A program made the translations under genes and the position numbers. Below, piece by piece: positions 11,175-22,185 of a stretch of DNA of 64,000 nt (position 1 is its first letter; every line of letters starts with the position of its first letter). This stretch comes from Xenopus tropicalis. Taxonomy: Eukaryota > Chordata > Amphibia > Anura > Pipidae. The notes under the pieces were generated by a model. The model searched no databases and was not told the DNA's origin. It was given only the letters and a program-made list of their open reading frames with translations. Location of the stretch: positions 82,600,910-82,664,909 of the forward strand of contig NC_030683.2 in assembly GCF_000004195.4 (NCBI RefSeq). Direction: 5' to 3'.

Positions 11175-11388
11175 TGTACACGCCGCGCAGGCAATTTCGG
11201 CAAAGCGCCGAAGTTGCCTTGCGAGGCATTTTCGGCGATTTGCCGAAATCGCGCCGCCGCGTGTGCCATCCCACCGGCGACTTACATGTTCGCCGGTGGG
11301 ATGGCAACTGGTGCTAACTCGGGAGATTATTCGCCCGCAAACAGGAAGATTTGTCGCGGGCGACTAATCTCCCCAGGTGTCAGAGCCC
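10979..11388. mobile_element. Composite Harbinger-type MITE (GGGCTCTGGCAC family)
   Basis: Left end GGGCTCTGGCACACGGGGAG and right end CTCCCCAGGTGTCAGAGCCC are inverted repeats, flanked by TAA at 10976-10978 and 11389-11391, the 3-bp target of PIF/Harbinger elements. The right half carries a second hairpin, CCATCCCACCGGCGAC facing GTTCGCCGGTGGGATGG. The left half has become a complete perfect palindrome (10972-11174). The relative at 43072-43615 has the same ends and the same ATGCCATCCCAC core. A small ORF across the region is not a gene. Confidence 0.75.
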
Positions 11389-11645
11389 TAAAGGGTTTCC
11401 CCTGAAGCCTGATGAGGCCACTAATTAGCCAGGCTTCACCAAAACCTGGATAGCCTAGTGAATGGAAGTCCCACCCGCTCACTTCCATTCACTCCAGGGC
11501 CCTTTTTACCGGCTTTTCCAAAAGCCGAATGCAGTGAAAGAACACTCTTTCACTGCTGACAAACTTTCCCTGGAGCTTAATATATATAAGAGAGAAATCT
11601 GGGAGAAATATAAACACCTTCCACCTCTAACCCAGCATTTCTCTC

Positions 11646-11648
<3 letters not shown>

Positions 11649-11689
<41 letters not shown>
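11649..11689. repeat. (AT)20 microsatellite
   Basis: Uninterrupted AT run followed by an AG-rich tail (11690-11702). Confidence 0.95.
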
Positions 11690-11692
<3 letters not shown>

Positions 11693-11843
11693 AGAGAGAG
11701 AAAAAACAAAGGGCACCATATATATCATATATTGAAAAGGCTTTAAACAGGAAAAAAAAACATGGTTTTGTGCAGTTTTAAAGTTTTTTCAATATATGCA
11801 AGATTTATAGTTATATGAGGGCTGGTGTTCTTTTTTTTTTACA

Positions 11844-12763
11844 TTTTTCACTTGTGGCGGAAGTGAAACAAGCACGAGACAAAGTGGAGTGCTGTGAACC
11901 AACTGTAGAATTGTATATATACTGTATATAGATATGTACATAGGCGGATTTTCAATAAGGCTGGGGGAGGCTTAGCCTCCCCAAACCTGCTTGACACCTT
12001 AAAAACACAAAACAAAAAAAACTTCACTCCGTTTCTGCACTGTCCTGCAACTCTTCTGTTCCTGCAAGCTCCGGTTCTGCTGTGCTCTGATTGGATCTTT
12101 CTTCTTGTGGATTCTCCAATCAGAGCACAGCTTTCTTGACAGACCGTAAAATTGACCAATCAAAGAACAGATGCACACAGGGATCGGGAGATTTTGCAAA
12201 CTGAAGGCAGTGCAGAAATGAAGACTGAAAAGAAGAATCTGCAGCTGTAACTTTACCTGAGAACCAACTCTCAACTTTTGCTGCAGATTTCATCCCACCC
12301 CCACAGGCACTACACACAGGTACTATACACAGGTACTGTACAGTTCTAAAGGCTGAATCACTAGTTGAAATTAAATAGTTTTTTTGCCTGATCTGACATT
12401 TATAATATCCCTATCCCCTACCCTGACAGATGGATGGTAAGTTAACTCTTTCCCTCGAAAAAGCTAAAAGCTCATTGTGCTTTTATATATTTGTTGTTTT
12501 TTGCACTTACTATTTAGTTTTTTACTTTTGTCATTTTTTGTTCATTTCTAGTTAGTTACAGTAGGGCCAATGTTGTGTATTGGTGCCAGTGTTATAGTGC
12601 CAGGGCATGAATATCTGCCATCAGTACCCACTGCTTTTCATGGCATGTAAATACAGACTGCGTCTCACTGTATATAATGTGCCTGGGGAGTCAGTACCCA
12701 CTGCCTCTCTCTCTATAAAACTAACTTAAACACAGACCGTAAAATTCCGCCACAAGTGAAAAA
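11844..12763. mobile_element. Candidate 0.9-kb element with CACTTGTGGCGGAA ends
   Basis: TTTTTCACTTGTGGCGGAA at 11844-11862 is matched exactly in reverse complement at 12745-12763, about 0.9 kb away. The interior is unlike its surroundings. It has GGCTTAGCCTCCCCAAA, a GCTCTGATTGGA/TCCAATCAGAGC inverted pair (about 12080-12128), and ACAGACCGTAAAATT twice (near 12138 and 12731). The right end abuts a T2-like element at 12764. No target duplication was found. It is probably a non-autonomous DNA transposon inserted at, or truncating, the T2-like copy. The short ORFs inside have no recognisable domain. Confidence 0.5.
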
Positions 12764-13194
12764 ACTTTTAGTATGTTATTGAATGGCCTATTCCTAGCAA
12801 CTTTGCAATTGGTCTTCCTAATCAATTTTTTTTTATAGTTCTTGAATAATTTGACTTTCTCTTCTGCCTCTTTCCAGCTTTCAAATCGGGGTCACTGACC
12901 CCGGCAACCAAAAAGTATTTCATTATTATTGTAATTTTCTATTACTTATTTTTCCATGCAGGCCCCTTAACTATTCATATTCCCATCTCTTGTTTAAACC
13001 GCTACCTGGTTGCTAGGATAAATAAGACCCTAGCAACCAGATAGCTGCTGAAATACCAAATGGAAAGCTGCTGGACAAAAAGCTAAATAACTGAAAAACC
13101 ATTAAAAAGAAAAGAGGACCAATTGCAAATTGTCTCAAAATATCAATGTCTACCTTATATTAAAAGGGAATTTAAAGGTGACCTACCCCTTTAA
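12764..13194. mobile_element. T2-like MITE, 3' part
   Basis: Shares ordered segments with the element at 41402-43637: ACTTTTAGTATGTTAT, CTTTCAAATGG-like, CCTGGTTGCTAGG, CCTAGCAACCA and CAAATTGTCTCA. It ends GGTGACCTACCCCTTTAA with TTAA at 13191-13194. The usual left end is absent; the CACTTGTGGCGGAA element begins where it should be. Confidence 0.7.
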
Positions 13195-14302
13195 GCTAAC
13201 TGATCCGAAACACAAATGGATGGAGAACCCCTAACAGAAGTGCATGTATGGATACTTTTATATCCTAAAATACCCCCACTCGCACTTTTGTGCAGTATCC
13301 CTGGGAGTCAGTGGGAACCGCAAGAAGTTGTTGGGAGGCTCATTTTTTATACTAAGTCTCACATTAGCTGTAGGTCAGTCCCTGTACGGCCAATCTTTAG
13401 CCTCCCCAAACAAAAAAATCCCTCTCTGAATTTCTGTTAGGAAGTGCCCATTCTAATCATGCTACAGATATACAGTATACTCAACTATTCAAAATATAGC
13501 CATTGTCATTGTTCTCTATTAGCGTCTGTATATGTTGTGTTGAAAAATTGTGTTTTTAACTAAATGCACCATACAGAGTACACTGCAACAAATATCATTC
13601 TAACAGAAATAAAAGAATCCCACAATAAATATGAAACATGGTTTATAAGGGACATAAAGTACAATAAAATCAGCATGCAGAAGTCTTATCTTCCAAAGCA
13701 TTTAGAACTCCGTCTTCCCAATATTCAGTGTTTTAATCTATCATCTTTTTATAAACAGGTGATAGATTGGATCAATGTTAAAACCACAAGGCAGACACTG
13801 AGTAAGATAAGTCCTTTTCTCAAGATTGGTTTTTAAGCTTCTTACTATAGATACTTGAAAGTCCTCCCCCCGCAATATTAAAAGTAATACCATTTTATCT
13901 GCCTCGGTAAAGGATGACAAACTATAAAAACATTCCTTCTATGTTCCTTTATCTTAAATTTTCTCTTTCAAGTCTCTTGCAAGCATTGAAATGGAGAAAT
14001 ATAAAAGTGGTATATAAAAGTTTGCAAGTGAAAACATCAAAAAGCATACACACTTATATGACTTTTATAACAAGGTATTATTTGGGTTTGTGCAACAGGT
14101 TTACACAGCTATAAAAATGCTGTATTTTCCACCTTGATTTATTTTCTGCCTACTAGAGAGGCATTACACAGAAGCAAATTATACTGGAAAATTTTGGCTA
14201 AAATGCTTATCTGTATCTTCCTGAACTAAGTTGTCGTGCCTCTACAATAAAACTTCTAAAATGGAATCTTAAGTCCTGAGTGAGCGGTACCTTTTTCCAG
14301 GA

Positions 14303-14305
<3 letters not shown>
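13195..14305. other. Intergenic DNA, no gene seen
   Basis: TTTAGCCTCCCCAAAC near 13396 echoes a motif inside the 11844-12763 element, so 13200-13440 may be related repeat DNA. A 90-codon frame at 13564-13836 has no domain I recognise and no supporting signals. Confidence 0.4.

Positions 14306-14343
<38 letters not shown>
14306..14343. repeat. (TA)n microsatellite
   Basis: Uninterrupted TA run of about 38 bp immediately upstream of the Penelope-like fragment. Confidence 0.95.
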
Positions 14344-14344
<1 letters not shown>

Positions 14345-14346
<2 letters not shown>

Positions 14347-14768
14347 AGCAAGGGTTTTAGACACATGGAGATCGCCTGTAAATAAGGCTGGTATCATTTT
14401 CAGTACAGTATACCATGGCTCATCTAAAGCTATATGTAGTAGTGTTAAGAAAAATTGGAATATCATTACGGCGGATCCATACTTGGGCTCTAGAACCCCT
14501 AATCCACCGATGATAGGCTTTAAACGTGGTACCAATTTATGTGACCTGCTGGTTAAAAATGACCCTGTAAAATGTTATCAGAAGGTAACCAGGTCTTGGA
14601 TACCCAGTGATAAACCAGGCTTTTTTATTGATCATATCCCCCCACTTAAACATGGGGGTGACCGTGCTAAAGTACTACTCCAGAGAGAAGTCTTCTGGAT
14701 TAAAAAATTAAATACATTGTCACCATATGGTCTGAATGAACAATGTTCATGTTTTTTAAACCAGAGAT
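14345..14768 (+). mobile_element. Penelope-like retroelement ORF, C-terminal remnant
   Basis: The frame reads a post-RT linker (IIFSTVYHGSSK, VKKNWNIITADPYL, PPMIGFKRGTNLCDLLV) and jumps at SWIPSDKPGFFIDHIPPLKHG to the end of a GIY-YIG endonuclease (GGDRAKVLLQREVFWIKKLN, TLSPYGLNE). PLE proteins carry RT followed by GIY-YIG, and GGDR...REVFWIKKLNTLSPYGLNE is the typical C-terminus. The central GIY-YIG core (the GIY and YIG strands and the cysteine-rich part) is missing, so this is an internally deleted, inactive copy. The matching 3' tail follows at 15017. Confidence 0.75.
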
Positions 14769-15016
14769 AAAAAGAATGTTTACATAAGGATGTTTTCTTA
14801 GCATTGTGGTCATACTTGGTGGATGTTTGGCTATAATGTGCTCTGCCTCTTTCCCTTTTAAGTTAACACTTACTCCACACCTATGGTGGCAGGCCTTTCC
14901 TCTGTTAATCAGGTCGGTGGGTCTGCTGATGTCACAACCTAGGTGGATGTTTCACAGTGATTGGTGAGTCTTTGCTTTTAAATATGTATATATTTATTGT
15001 TTTTAACTGAAAACCG

Positions 15017-15110
15017 TGTCTTGAGAAAGGTCCGAGATGGGGAATGAAACAACGACCTGTTTTCTTTTTAAGGATGCTAATTAAAAGTTACGTTTTTTTC
15101 TTACTAAAAA
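15017..15110 (+). mobile_element. Penelope-like 3' tail with hammerhead-like motif
   Basis: TGTCTTGAGAAAGGTCCGAG, then a short stem partner, then TGAAACAACGACC. The layout CTTGA(G/T)AA - stem - GAAAC - GTCG-like recurs downstream of the PLE coding remnants here. PLE long terminal regions are known to encode hammerhead ribozymes. The GAAAC box is present, but the first core box (CTTGAGAA for CTGANGA) is off-consensus, so only a decayed or variant motif is claimed. Confidence 0.5.
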
Positions 15111-15139
15111 TACCTGGTGTGCATCTGTATTTTTGATTT

Positions 15140-15141
<2 letters not shown>

Positions 15142-15178
<37 letters not shown>
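15142..15178. repeat. (TA)n microsatellite
   Basis: Uninterrupted TA run at the 3' edge of the Penelope-like tail. Confidence 0.95.
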
Positions 15179-15181
<3 letters not shown>

Positions 15182-15182
15182 C

Positions 15183-15300
15183 ACACAGGTATAGGATGCG
15201 TTATCTGGAAACCTGTTATCCAGAAATTATAAAGCCTCCTCCCATAGACTCCATTGAAATCAAATATTTCACATTTTTTTAAATGATTTCTTTGAAGATT
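15183..15300. mobile_element. TA-flanked MITE (CAGGTATAGGA family), truncated
   Basis: Opens CACAGGTATAGGATGCGTTA and continues to CCTCCCATAGACTCCATTG, which in the full copy belongs to the opposite end. It is an end fragment in which most of the middle is missing. Confidence 0.65.
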
Positions 15301-15826
15301 ACTTGCTTTTCGTTATCTTAGTATTAACTAATACTAACCATTTTAACCATATCCCTACTGTTATATATTGTGCTGTCACCTTAAGTTTGGGACAGCAGCT
15401 AGTCACATGTTCTCTTCTTCCTTTTCCTGTACAGAGTATCGAGAAGACTAAGCCATCATTTTGCAGTGTGCTGCTATATGTTACTGTGTTAATCCCTTAG
15501 TAAAAGTTTATTCTCTACAAGTTTAGTTCCTGATTGTTCCTGTGCTCTGGTTCACTGTCTCACCCACATGCTCCTGTGAGTTTCTTGCAAATGTAGTGTA
15601 AGGTGCGTGAACACATTTAATGAGGGACAAGACACCTAGCCCATAAACTTTACCCCCCTTAGGTGTTTGTCAGTTCTGACCCAAGCACTGGTGCTTGGAT
15701 ATGTATTCAGTAACTTATTTATTCACTGACTATACCTATTTCAGTATAACGGCTCATCTGTAGGGACATATGCCACATATAGTCAGTCTACATCAACAAC
15801 TGTGAATGGAGATGCAATAAAACTTT
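15301..15826. other. Intergenic DNA, no gene seen
   Basis: Nothing coding or recognisably repetitive. Confidence 0.45.
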
Positions 15827-15992
15827 GCTAAATATTTCCAGGTTTATTCTGCCAAATATAATAACACAATCATGGAACATCAATCGAAATAACTATAGCA
15901 TTTTGAAAGAGCTTAGGCTGTATGGAATTTTAATTTCCTTTTCTGATAGATCCACTAATACAACTAGAAGTATGTGCGGTTTCTTATTGACT
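15827..15992 (+). repeat. Left arm of a widely spaced inverted repeat
   Basis: TTGCTAAATATTTCCAGG through TTTCTTATTGAC is matched in reverse complement at 18746-18905 with few mismatches and one 17-nt length difference (AGCATTTTGAAAGAG-containing insert near 15898). It is probably one repeat family present twice in opposite orientation. The right-hand arm lies directly upstream of Penelope-like coding DNA. Confidence 0.8.
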
Positions 15993-16597
15993 GGTTACCT
16001 TTCTTTGGGGACTTCATAAGAATCTTATCCTTCAGCTATAAATTGGAGGGGGGGGGGCATTCTGTGGGGCTTAGGGCAGCTATGAATGCTAATTTACTGG
16101 CCATGAAACTCTATTTTGTAGACATAAAAGAGAAGCATTCATTTTATAGTTGGGTGCTAAATTTGATATAAAAATATTTTCATTAAAAGCAGGAATGCTA
16201 CAGTATGTCATAACATAAAAACAGCTTTACAAACAATACTATTCTATTGACTGGCTAAGGTGATCTCAGGAAACTTGTTGGCATGATAATTAGACCTTGG
16301 AGCTACAGAATGATGCTAGGAACTACAGTGTGATTCATTTCTGAGGGAAAACTGTCTGTAATTATGTAAAGTAGGATGGTATTTGCAAAATGAAATCCAT
16401 TTCCAGTTTCACCACTGCTCTAAATACTTACCTATATACTTACCTACTACTTACCTATATACATGCATACACTTCCAAATGAGTGACTACTCATCCTCTT
16501 CCTGTATTGTTGCCAGATAATTTTTGTTTAATTGTTTAAGATGTAGTTTGTGTGCAGTAGGTGTATATGTTTTTCCATAGATGTTACACTGTGCATG

Positions 16598-17096
16598 TTA
16601 AAGGAGAAGGAAAGGGTTTAAAAGTCAACCCCATACATAGATAGGCCACATGTACCTGTAGCTACATTTTTCACCTTTTTTGCAGGTCGCTGTTGGTTTT
16701 GAGCGCTCGTTTGCGCCTATTGCGGCCGCCATGTTGGATATTTAAATTAGTCCAACATGGCCCCGCTTAGTTAATGCACATGCGCGAACTTTCTCCCTCC
16801 CCTAGACTCGAGCACGACCTACTCTACCCAAGCCGCTCCTGCTTATGAGATGGAAAGCGCGTTCACAGCATAAGGTAAACGGGCATGTGCTTACTCAGTA
16901 GCTGGTCTTAGTCTCGGTGAAGGAGCGATGCATTCTGGTAATCTTCTTTACACAGCTCAGTGTTTTTTTCTCCCTGTTTGGCTTCTGATCATCTGAACAG
17001 GTGAAATATGAGGAGAATTAAGGGCACTATTGAGACAACTGAAGGTATGCCTGCAGCTTGAGATTAACTCTTTATTAGCCTTTCCTTCTTCTTTAA
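16598..17096. mobile_element. T2-type MITE (TTAAAGGAGAAGGAAAGG family)
   Basis: TTAAAGGAGAAGGAAAGG on the left and CCTTTCCTTCTTCTTTAA on the right are inverted repeats, with TTAA at both ends. The middle is GC-richer than its surroundings (GCGGCCGCCATGTTGG, CATGCGCGAACTTTC). The relative at 33107 is the right half in reverse orientation. No protein is encoded. Confidence 0.85.
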
Positions 17097-17383
17097 CATT
17101 GCCTTTCCTGTAATTACTCAGTTTTCCTGCTTGAGATGGAGCTCAGGAACGAAAAGCCAGAATAATTATTGATGGTTTCTAAAGATTTTTGTTTTTTTAG
17201 GCACTTTATTAATGATAGTGGCTTTCCCTCATAATGCTTAATACCCCTGGATGGTCCCCAAATAAAAATGTTTTTTTTCATAATAAGAGATATACATATG
17301 TACTTGTCTTAAAAATCCAGCAGAAATCTCTGTAGATCCCAAAACATTGTATAGAGTGGGACCCACTTAGTTCAATTACATAT

Positions 17384-17562
17384 GCTTTCAATAAGGATTC
17401 ATTATATCTTAGTTTTGATCAAGTAGAAGGTTCTGTTTTATTATTACAGAAAAAAAAGGAAATATTTTCTAAAAATTATAATTGTTTCTGTGGAAGATGG
17501 TCATCCGTAATTTGGAGCTTTCTGGATAACAGGTTTCCGGATAATGCATCCCATACCTTTAA
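17384..17562. mobile_element. TA-flanked MITE (CAGGTATAGGA family), 3' half
   Basis: CAATAAGGATTCATTATATC, AAGGTTCTGTTTTATTATTA, TTTCTGGATAACAGGTTTCC and CATCCCATACC follow the order of the full copy at 6640. The left half is missing. Confidence 0.65.
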
Positions 17563-17589
17563 TATAGTGATTGGATGGTTCTTCCCTTT

Positions 17590-17946
17590 TTGGCCTTCCC
17601 GCACCTATTAGCGTAAGGAAAGCCTGGAGATACCGCCACCTCCTGACCAGGCACCTTGACCATTGCACCCAGCATCAAAGGGTGCAGTACACTTGTGCCT
17701 AAAGAACCGGGTGCAGAAGTCACTTGCATGCCAAACACCAGAAATGACACCAGATATCTGATGTGCACCACATACATGCACAAATGTGATGCAAATTTGG
17801 TAGGTGCATTGCAACTTTGTCAAAAGGTTTGCCCCTTTGTGACCATAATTATGCTGGAATTCTGGGGAAAAATCTGCATTGTGGGAAATAAACATGGCGA
17901 TTATGCTCCAAATTGTACTTGCTCACTGCACTTGTGGACATAAATG
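17590..17946. repeat. Interspersed repeat ending CACTTGTGGACATAAATGAG
   Basis: AGCCTGGAGATACCGCCACC, GTGCAGTACACTTGTGCC and GTCACTTGCATGCC recur in the same order at 46996-47495. A third scrap is at 23033-23085. The right end CACTTGTGGACATAAATGAG is the inverse of the left end of the 46996 copy (CTCATTTACGTCCGCAAGTG), so the family has inverted ends, like a MITE. Open frames on both strands are by-products. Confidence 0.6.
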
Positions 17947-18745
17947 AGTGATGTCTGAAATGTATAAAACAATTTTAACAATGTAAATATAGAAATTTGA
18001 AAAGGAAATCAAATAGTAAATGAAATCTGCTTACCTCAAAAGGTGCTCCATGTGCTGATTATTAAACAGTTATGGAATTTAATGTTTAATTTTATATTTA
18101 GTTTTATGTTATGTATTTATAAAATGTGATTTTGAACGTTAATGAAAAGCTGCAGTAGTACAACAGAGAGTCAGTATTTGTATTTTTGTAGCGTTGACAA
18201 CATTTGGGAACTTTTTCCATGAACTTGGGTCACTCATTTCCAGAGGAAAAACATTCCTGGGCCAGAAATATGAAAACTATCTTTGACAATGTTGGTTAGT
18301 TATAAACAATAGCACAAGGTTCACAACACAGAATATTTTCAAAACACTGCAACAGAAATAAGCATATTTAACATTGCAAATCATAAAATGCTAACAGTAA
18401 GCTGAGAAAATACACATTATGATGTGAAATGGGCATGGCTCTTCCAAACTATTAAACTGCAAATCATGGATAAACTTACTGAAAACTTGCAATTACCTCT
18501 GCAAGCATGGATAACTGCAGACATGTGCTTTCCATATCCAGGAACTGCTGCAGATTATCATAATTATTATGTGCGACAGACTGACCCTATTACCCACAAA
18601 TATGAAATTATGACCTGTTACAGTTAAGTTGTTAAACCTACAAATCACATAAAAAGAAGACCTGATGCTTATTTGCAATGGTGGGCAAGGTGCCAATGAA
18701 CCATATTTTTTGTACTTTGCACCATGTTCCCAAGGATTTGCATTG
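17947..18745. other. Intergenic DNA, no gene seen
   Basis: No supported gene or repeat end. Confidence 0.45.
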
Positions 18746-18905
18746 TGTGTCAATAAGAAAAAGCACATACTTCTAGTTGTATTAGTGGATCTATCTGAAA
18801 AGGAAATTAAAATTCCATACAGCCTAAGCTAGAATTATTTTGATTGATGTTCCATGATTGTGTTATTATATTTGGCAGAATAAACCTAGAAATATTTAGC
18901 AAATT
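18746..18905 (-). repeat. Right arm of a widely spaced inverted repeat
   Basis: Reverse complement of 15827-15992. Shared words include CCATACAGCCTAAGCT and CCATGATTGTGTTATTAT. Penelope-like coding DNA starts about 20 bp downstream. Confidence 0.8.
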
Positions 18906-18926
18906 TAGAAAAAACTTGACCAGGCT

Positions 18927-19132
18927 GTGTCATGTCATTATACCGATATAGGTCATGGGGTTCAACATTTGAGGTTTCAAGTTATAGACAGTGTGCCAAA
19001 ATTTCAAGAGGGAGGAGACAGAACTAAAGGGTTACTGAAAAGGGAGGCAATGGGGATACACTGTCTTGAAACTGTAGAGCCCCATCACCTTAAATGGGCA
19101 TATGATTTGCATTCAATATTCAGATAGATTTG
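18927..19132 (+). mobile_element. Penelope-like GIY-YIG endonuclease tail
   Basis: The frame reads LRFQVIDSVPKFQEGGDRTK, then LLKREAMGIHCLETVEPHHL and AYDLHSIF. This is the end of the PLE GIY-YIG domain (GGDR, KRE..WI, L.T..P.GLNE). Key positions have decayed: the expected W is G and the final GLNE reads HLKW. Only the last 65 codons remain, so it is inactive. The tail at 19348 is probably the same insertion. Confidence 0.75.
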
Positions 19133-19347
19133 TTTTTAATTGGATTATTATTTCTGTTTTGTTTTTACAGATGTTGGGGTCTAAAAATATATACATGGAT
19201 GATTGTGCGTCATGAATAATGAATATACAAGGTCCAGGAATATTTTGCTTGTATTTTAATGTTATATTCTGTAATACAGGGATTTTTCATTATGCTCGGC
19301 ACTATGTGAGATTGTATAAATCTGTTTGACCATTTGGGAATCAGTAG

Positions 19348-19470
19348 CTTGATAAAGGGTCGAGCATTGGCCTGAAATGTTGCATTGTCAGAGATCTAAA
19401 GCCATGTGATATTTAATAAAAGCACCATTGGTGCTGTACTCTACATCACAGTAAACCATTTATTCCATTT
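19348..19470 (+). mobile_element. Penelope-like 3' tail with hammerhead-like motif
   Basis: CTTGATAAAGGGTCGAGCAT, then TGGCC, then TGAAATGTTGC. The stem GGGTC/GGCC type, the GAA box and the trailing GTTGC match the layout at 15017. AATAAAAGC follows at about 19417. It lies about 220 bp downstream of the GIY-YIG remnant, as expected for a PLE 3' region. Confidence 0.55.
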
Positions 19471-22185
19471 AAAAGGACCATGTACATCCCAAAACACTTT
19501 TGCTTAAAAAGAACCCAATAAATAGGACTTTTGTTGAAATTATATTCTGCCCATTTTTTTGCCATTTATAAAGCACTAATTTGAAATTTGGGCCCTTGAT
19601 AATTTGTTTAGAGCTCCCTACCTATATTTGAACAAACAAACAAATAAACAAACAAACAAACTCATCTCAACTCCAGTTGATTTGACTTATTACTACAGAT
19701 ATCAGTCAGCATAAGATAACATTACACAATAAGTGGCTGAATGAGTACGATTGTCAGAAAACTTTCATAATGTTACAGCATGAAGACCCATTTCCAATTA
19801 CTGGTTAATTAATTTGATTGATCATTTTGCAAAGTACTTGTAAACTGCAACAGTTGTTAGTCTGTTTTTTTAGCACTTTAGGCCTATAGCACACCTGGAG
19901 GCTCATCTATGGCTGCGTATATTGCAAGAAAAAAAACAACTTTTGGAAAAGTGGCGTCAAATAAAATAAATGGCATATTAATGTGCATTTCTCTTTACTT
20001 TTGATTTTAATACATGCACCATTGTCCCTGAAGTCCTTCTTTTAAAAGAACAAGTTGCAGTATTATAAAGCTTTAATTTTTTTTGTAATACCAGAACATT
20101 GTAAATTATACATTTATTTTATTCTGCCCATTAGAAATGGCTTAGCCCAATTAATTTGATGGGAAAAATGTCTGGCCAGTCCAACACTAACTTTTATCTT
20201 TTTTATTAAGAAGTCTACTGCTTTGTACATTGTATAAATGTTTTATCTGCAACTTGCTTGCTTTCAATGTTAATAACCCCAAGTGGTTGCCCTTTTATTG
20301 TCCCATTGGGATTACCTGACTGTTGCTGGGAAGGATGGGAGCTACAACATGGAGCAGGCCACTGCTCTTGGATAAAATATAGGAAAAGGGAAAATTGTGC
20401 TCATCACTACATTTTAAACCATTAGGCGGCAGTTTAATGAGGCAACATTTATATAGAGAAAAAAGGGTCCTCTGCACTCATTAGCAACGGGGTTTAACCT
20501 TTTTGCAGGTAAAACTCAGTCCCTTTGTAAAATGTATAATGAAGCAGTTGAATGTATAATGAATCAGATAAAAGCAAGAGTAGGAATGGCCAGACCATGG
20601 ATGACTTTGAAGTAGTTGGCCAGCTTGAAGTTTATTGTAATATATGGAAAAAATCCCTGTATTGCCAAAAGGGCAAAGGGCATCTCCCACACTTAATGTC
20701 CTATATATATATATATTCTATGATCTGAGGAGACTGAGGTCCTCTGAGTTTTTTGTTCTTTTTTTTTAGTAGTCAACAATTATACATTCTCCATGATGAA
20801 AGCCTTGGATAGTGGCAGAAGGTTCAGAAGATTCAGAGTGAATAAAGCCACACACCTTGACTATTATAAAAAAAACAGCTAATTAAAGGGAATAACTTAA
20901 GCCAAAGCAAAGTAGGAACAACGTTTAGGTAACAAACTTCTTATCTGCACACCATTCAAGACAGCTATGGTGAGTAAGTGGCCATGTAAAAACTTTGGCC
21001 TCTATCACTTCTATAATGCATTTTATTTATGACACTTTTTGGATGGTCAGGTTCCCTAATGAAATCTATGGTAGGAAATAAGGTTTTTTTGTGTCCAACG
21101 TAGGATTATACATTAAAATGCCATTGCTAGGATTGAAAGACAGAGCTCTGGCTGGACTGAAAAACTTTGTAGATACATTTCTTATAATAGAACTTTAAAA
21201 TAAAAAAAGAAAATAGTTTATATATATGGTTATGTATAAATGGAAACAGATGCTGTTATTTTAATAAGCTATGAAATACATAAATTAAAGTTCCAAAAAA
21301 CCTATAAAAACATTGAAATAGAAAGTTTGTCAAAACTGGGTAATTTCTCACATTTTTCTATTTTCTATTTATAATTATTATTTTTCCATAAATATCTCAT
21401 TTTCAACACTTTTTTTAGTGTCTCCATTTCCGACTTTTATCCTATTTGCTTCTATTTATAAAGAATCTTCATAAGAAATAATCAGGCACTCTTTTCAGTA
21501 AAAGCTTTTATGAATCTTTAAAAAATGTTCTCTTCTTTAAACCAGAGGAATTCTTCATTTCCAGAGGCAGACTGAAAACTTCTTGTTTTCAAAATAAAAT
21601 CACCAACATGTTGTCAAAGGACCTGAAGAGATATATATATATAATAAGTTATAAGACTGTGCAATTTAAACTTTTTTTGACGTGTACACCTTTATTTTGA
21701 CATGACCATGACTTTTTCCTTACTCTGCTATTTCATAGTGAACCCATGCCTGGCAAAAACTTTTGCTCATCACTATTTAGACCCTTAAATTAATGCTGAC
21801 ATTTTCTATATATCAATATGAATGTGTCAGTGTAAGAGGGCAAGCAAACCAGCAGAGATCTTTGGCTAAAATGCGCCCCCAAGCCACCTCCAGCCTATTG
21901 CTACTTCCAGACACACCCTGCACAGAGAACCAATGGAGTGAGACACTTCCTTCTTCACACTGGGCTGGGACAGTATGATCCTTCCATAGGCTAGAGTACA
22001 AAAATGTAAACTGTACTTTGGGGTGGTACCACCTCTAATCCATTGTGAGTGATAGTACAAATCCTGCACTCCCTGATATCTAAGCCATGTAAGAGTGTTA
22101 AGAGTGACATAAGTACGGCGGATTGAACTAAGGGCAACATTAAGGATGCTTTGGGGCACTTGTAGAAGGATGTTTGTGACCAAAA
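19471..22185. other. Intergenic DNA, no gene seen
   Basis: Mostly unique AT-rich sequence with a (CAAA)n stretch at 19631-19661 and a short (TA)n near 20703-20714. The frame at 21866-22201 on the minus strand has no recognised domain. Confidence 0.45.

Noticed and set aside
11649..15178. (TA)n runs as origins or promoters
   Set aside because: Simple dinucleotide runs without other signals; they are treated as microsatellites.
17608..17943. Two 95-codon frames on opposite strands
   Set aside because: The sequence is a repeat family also present at 46996-47495, and neither frame has a known domain.
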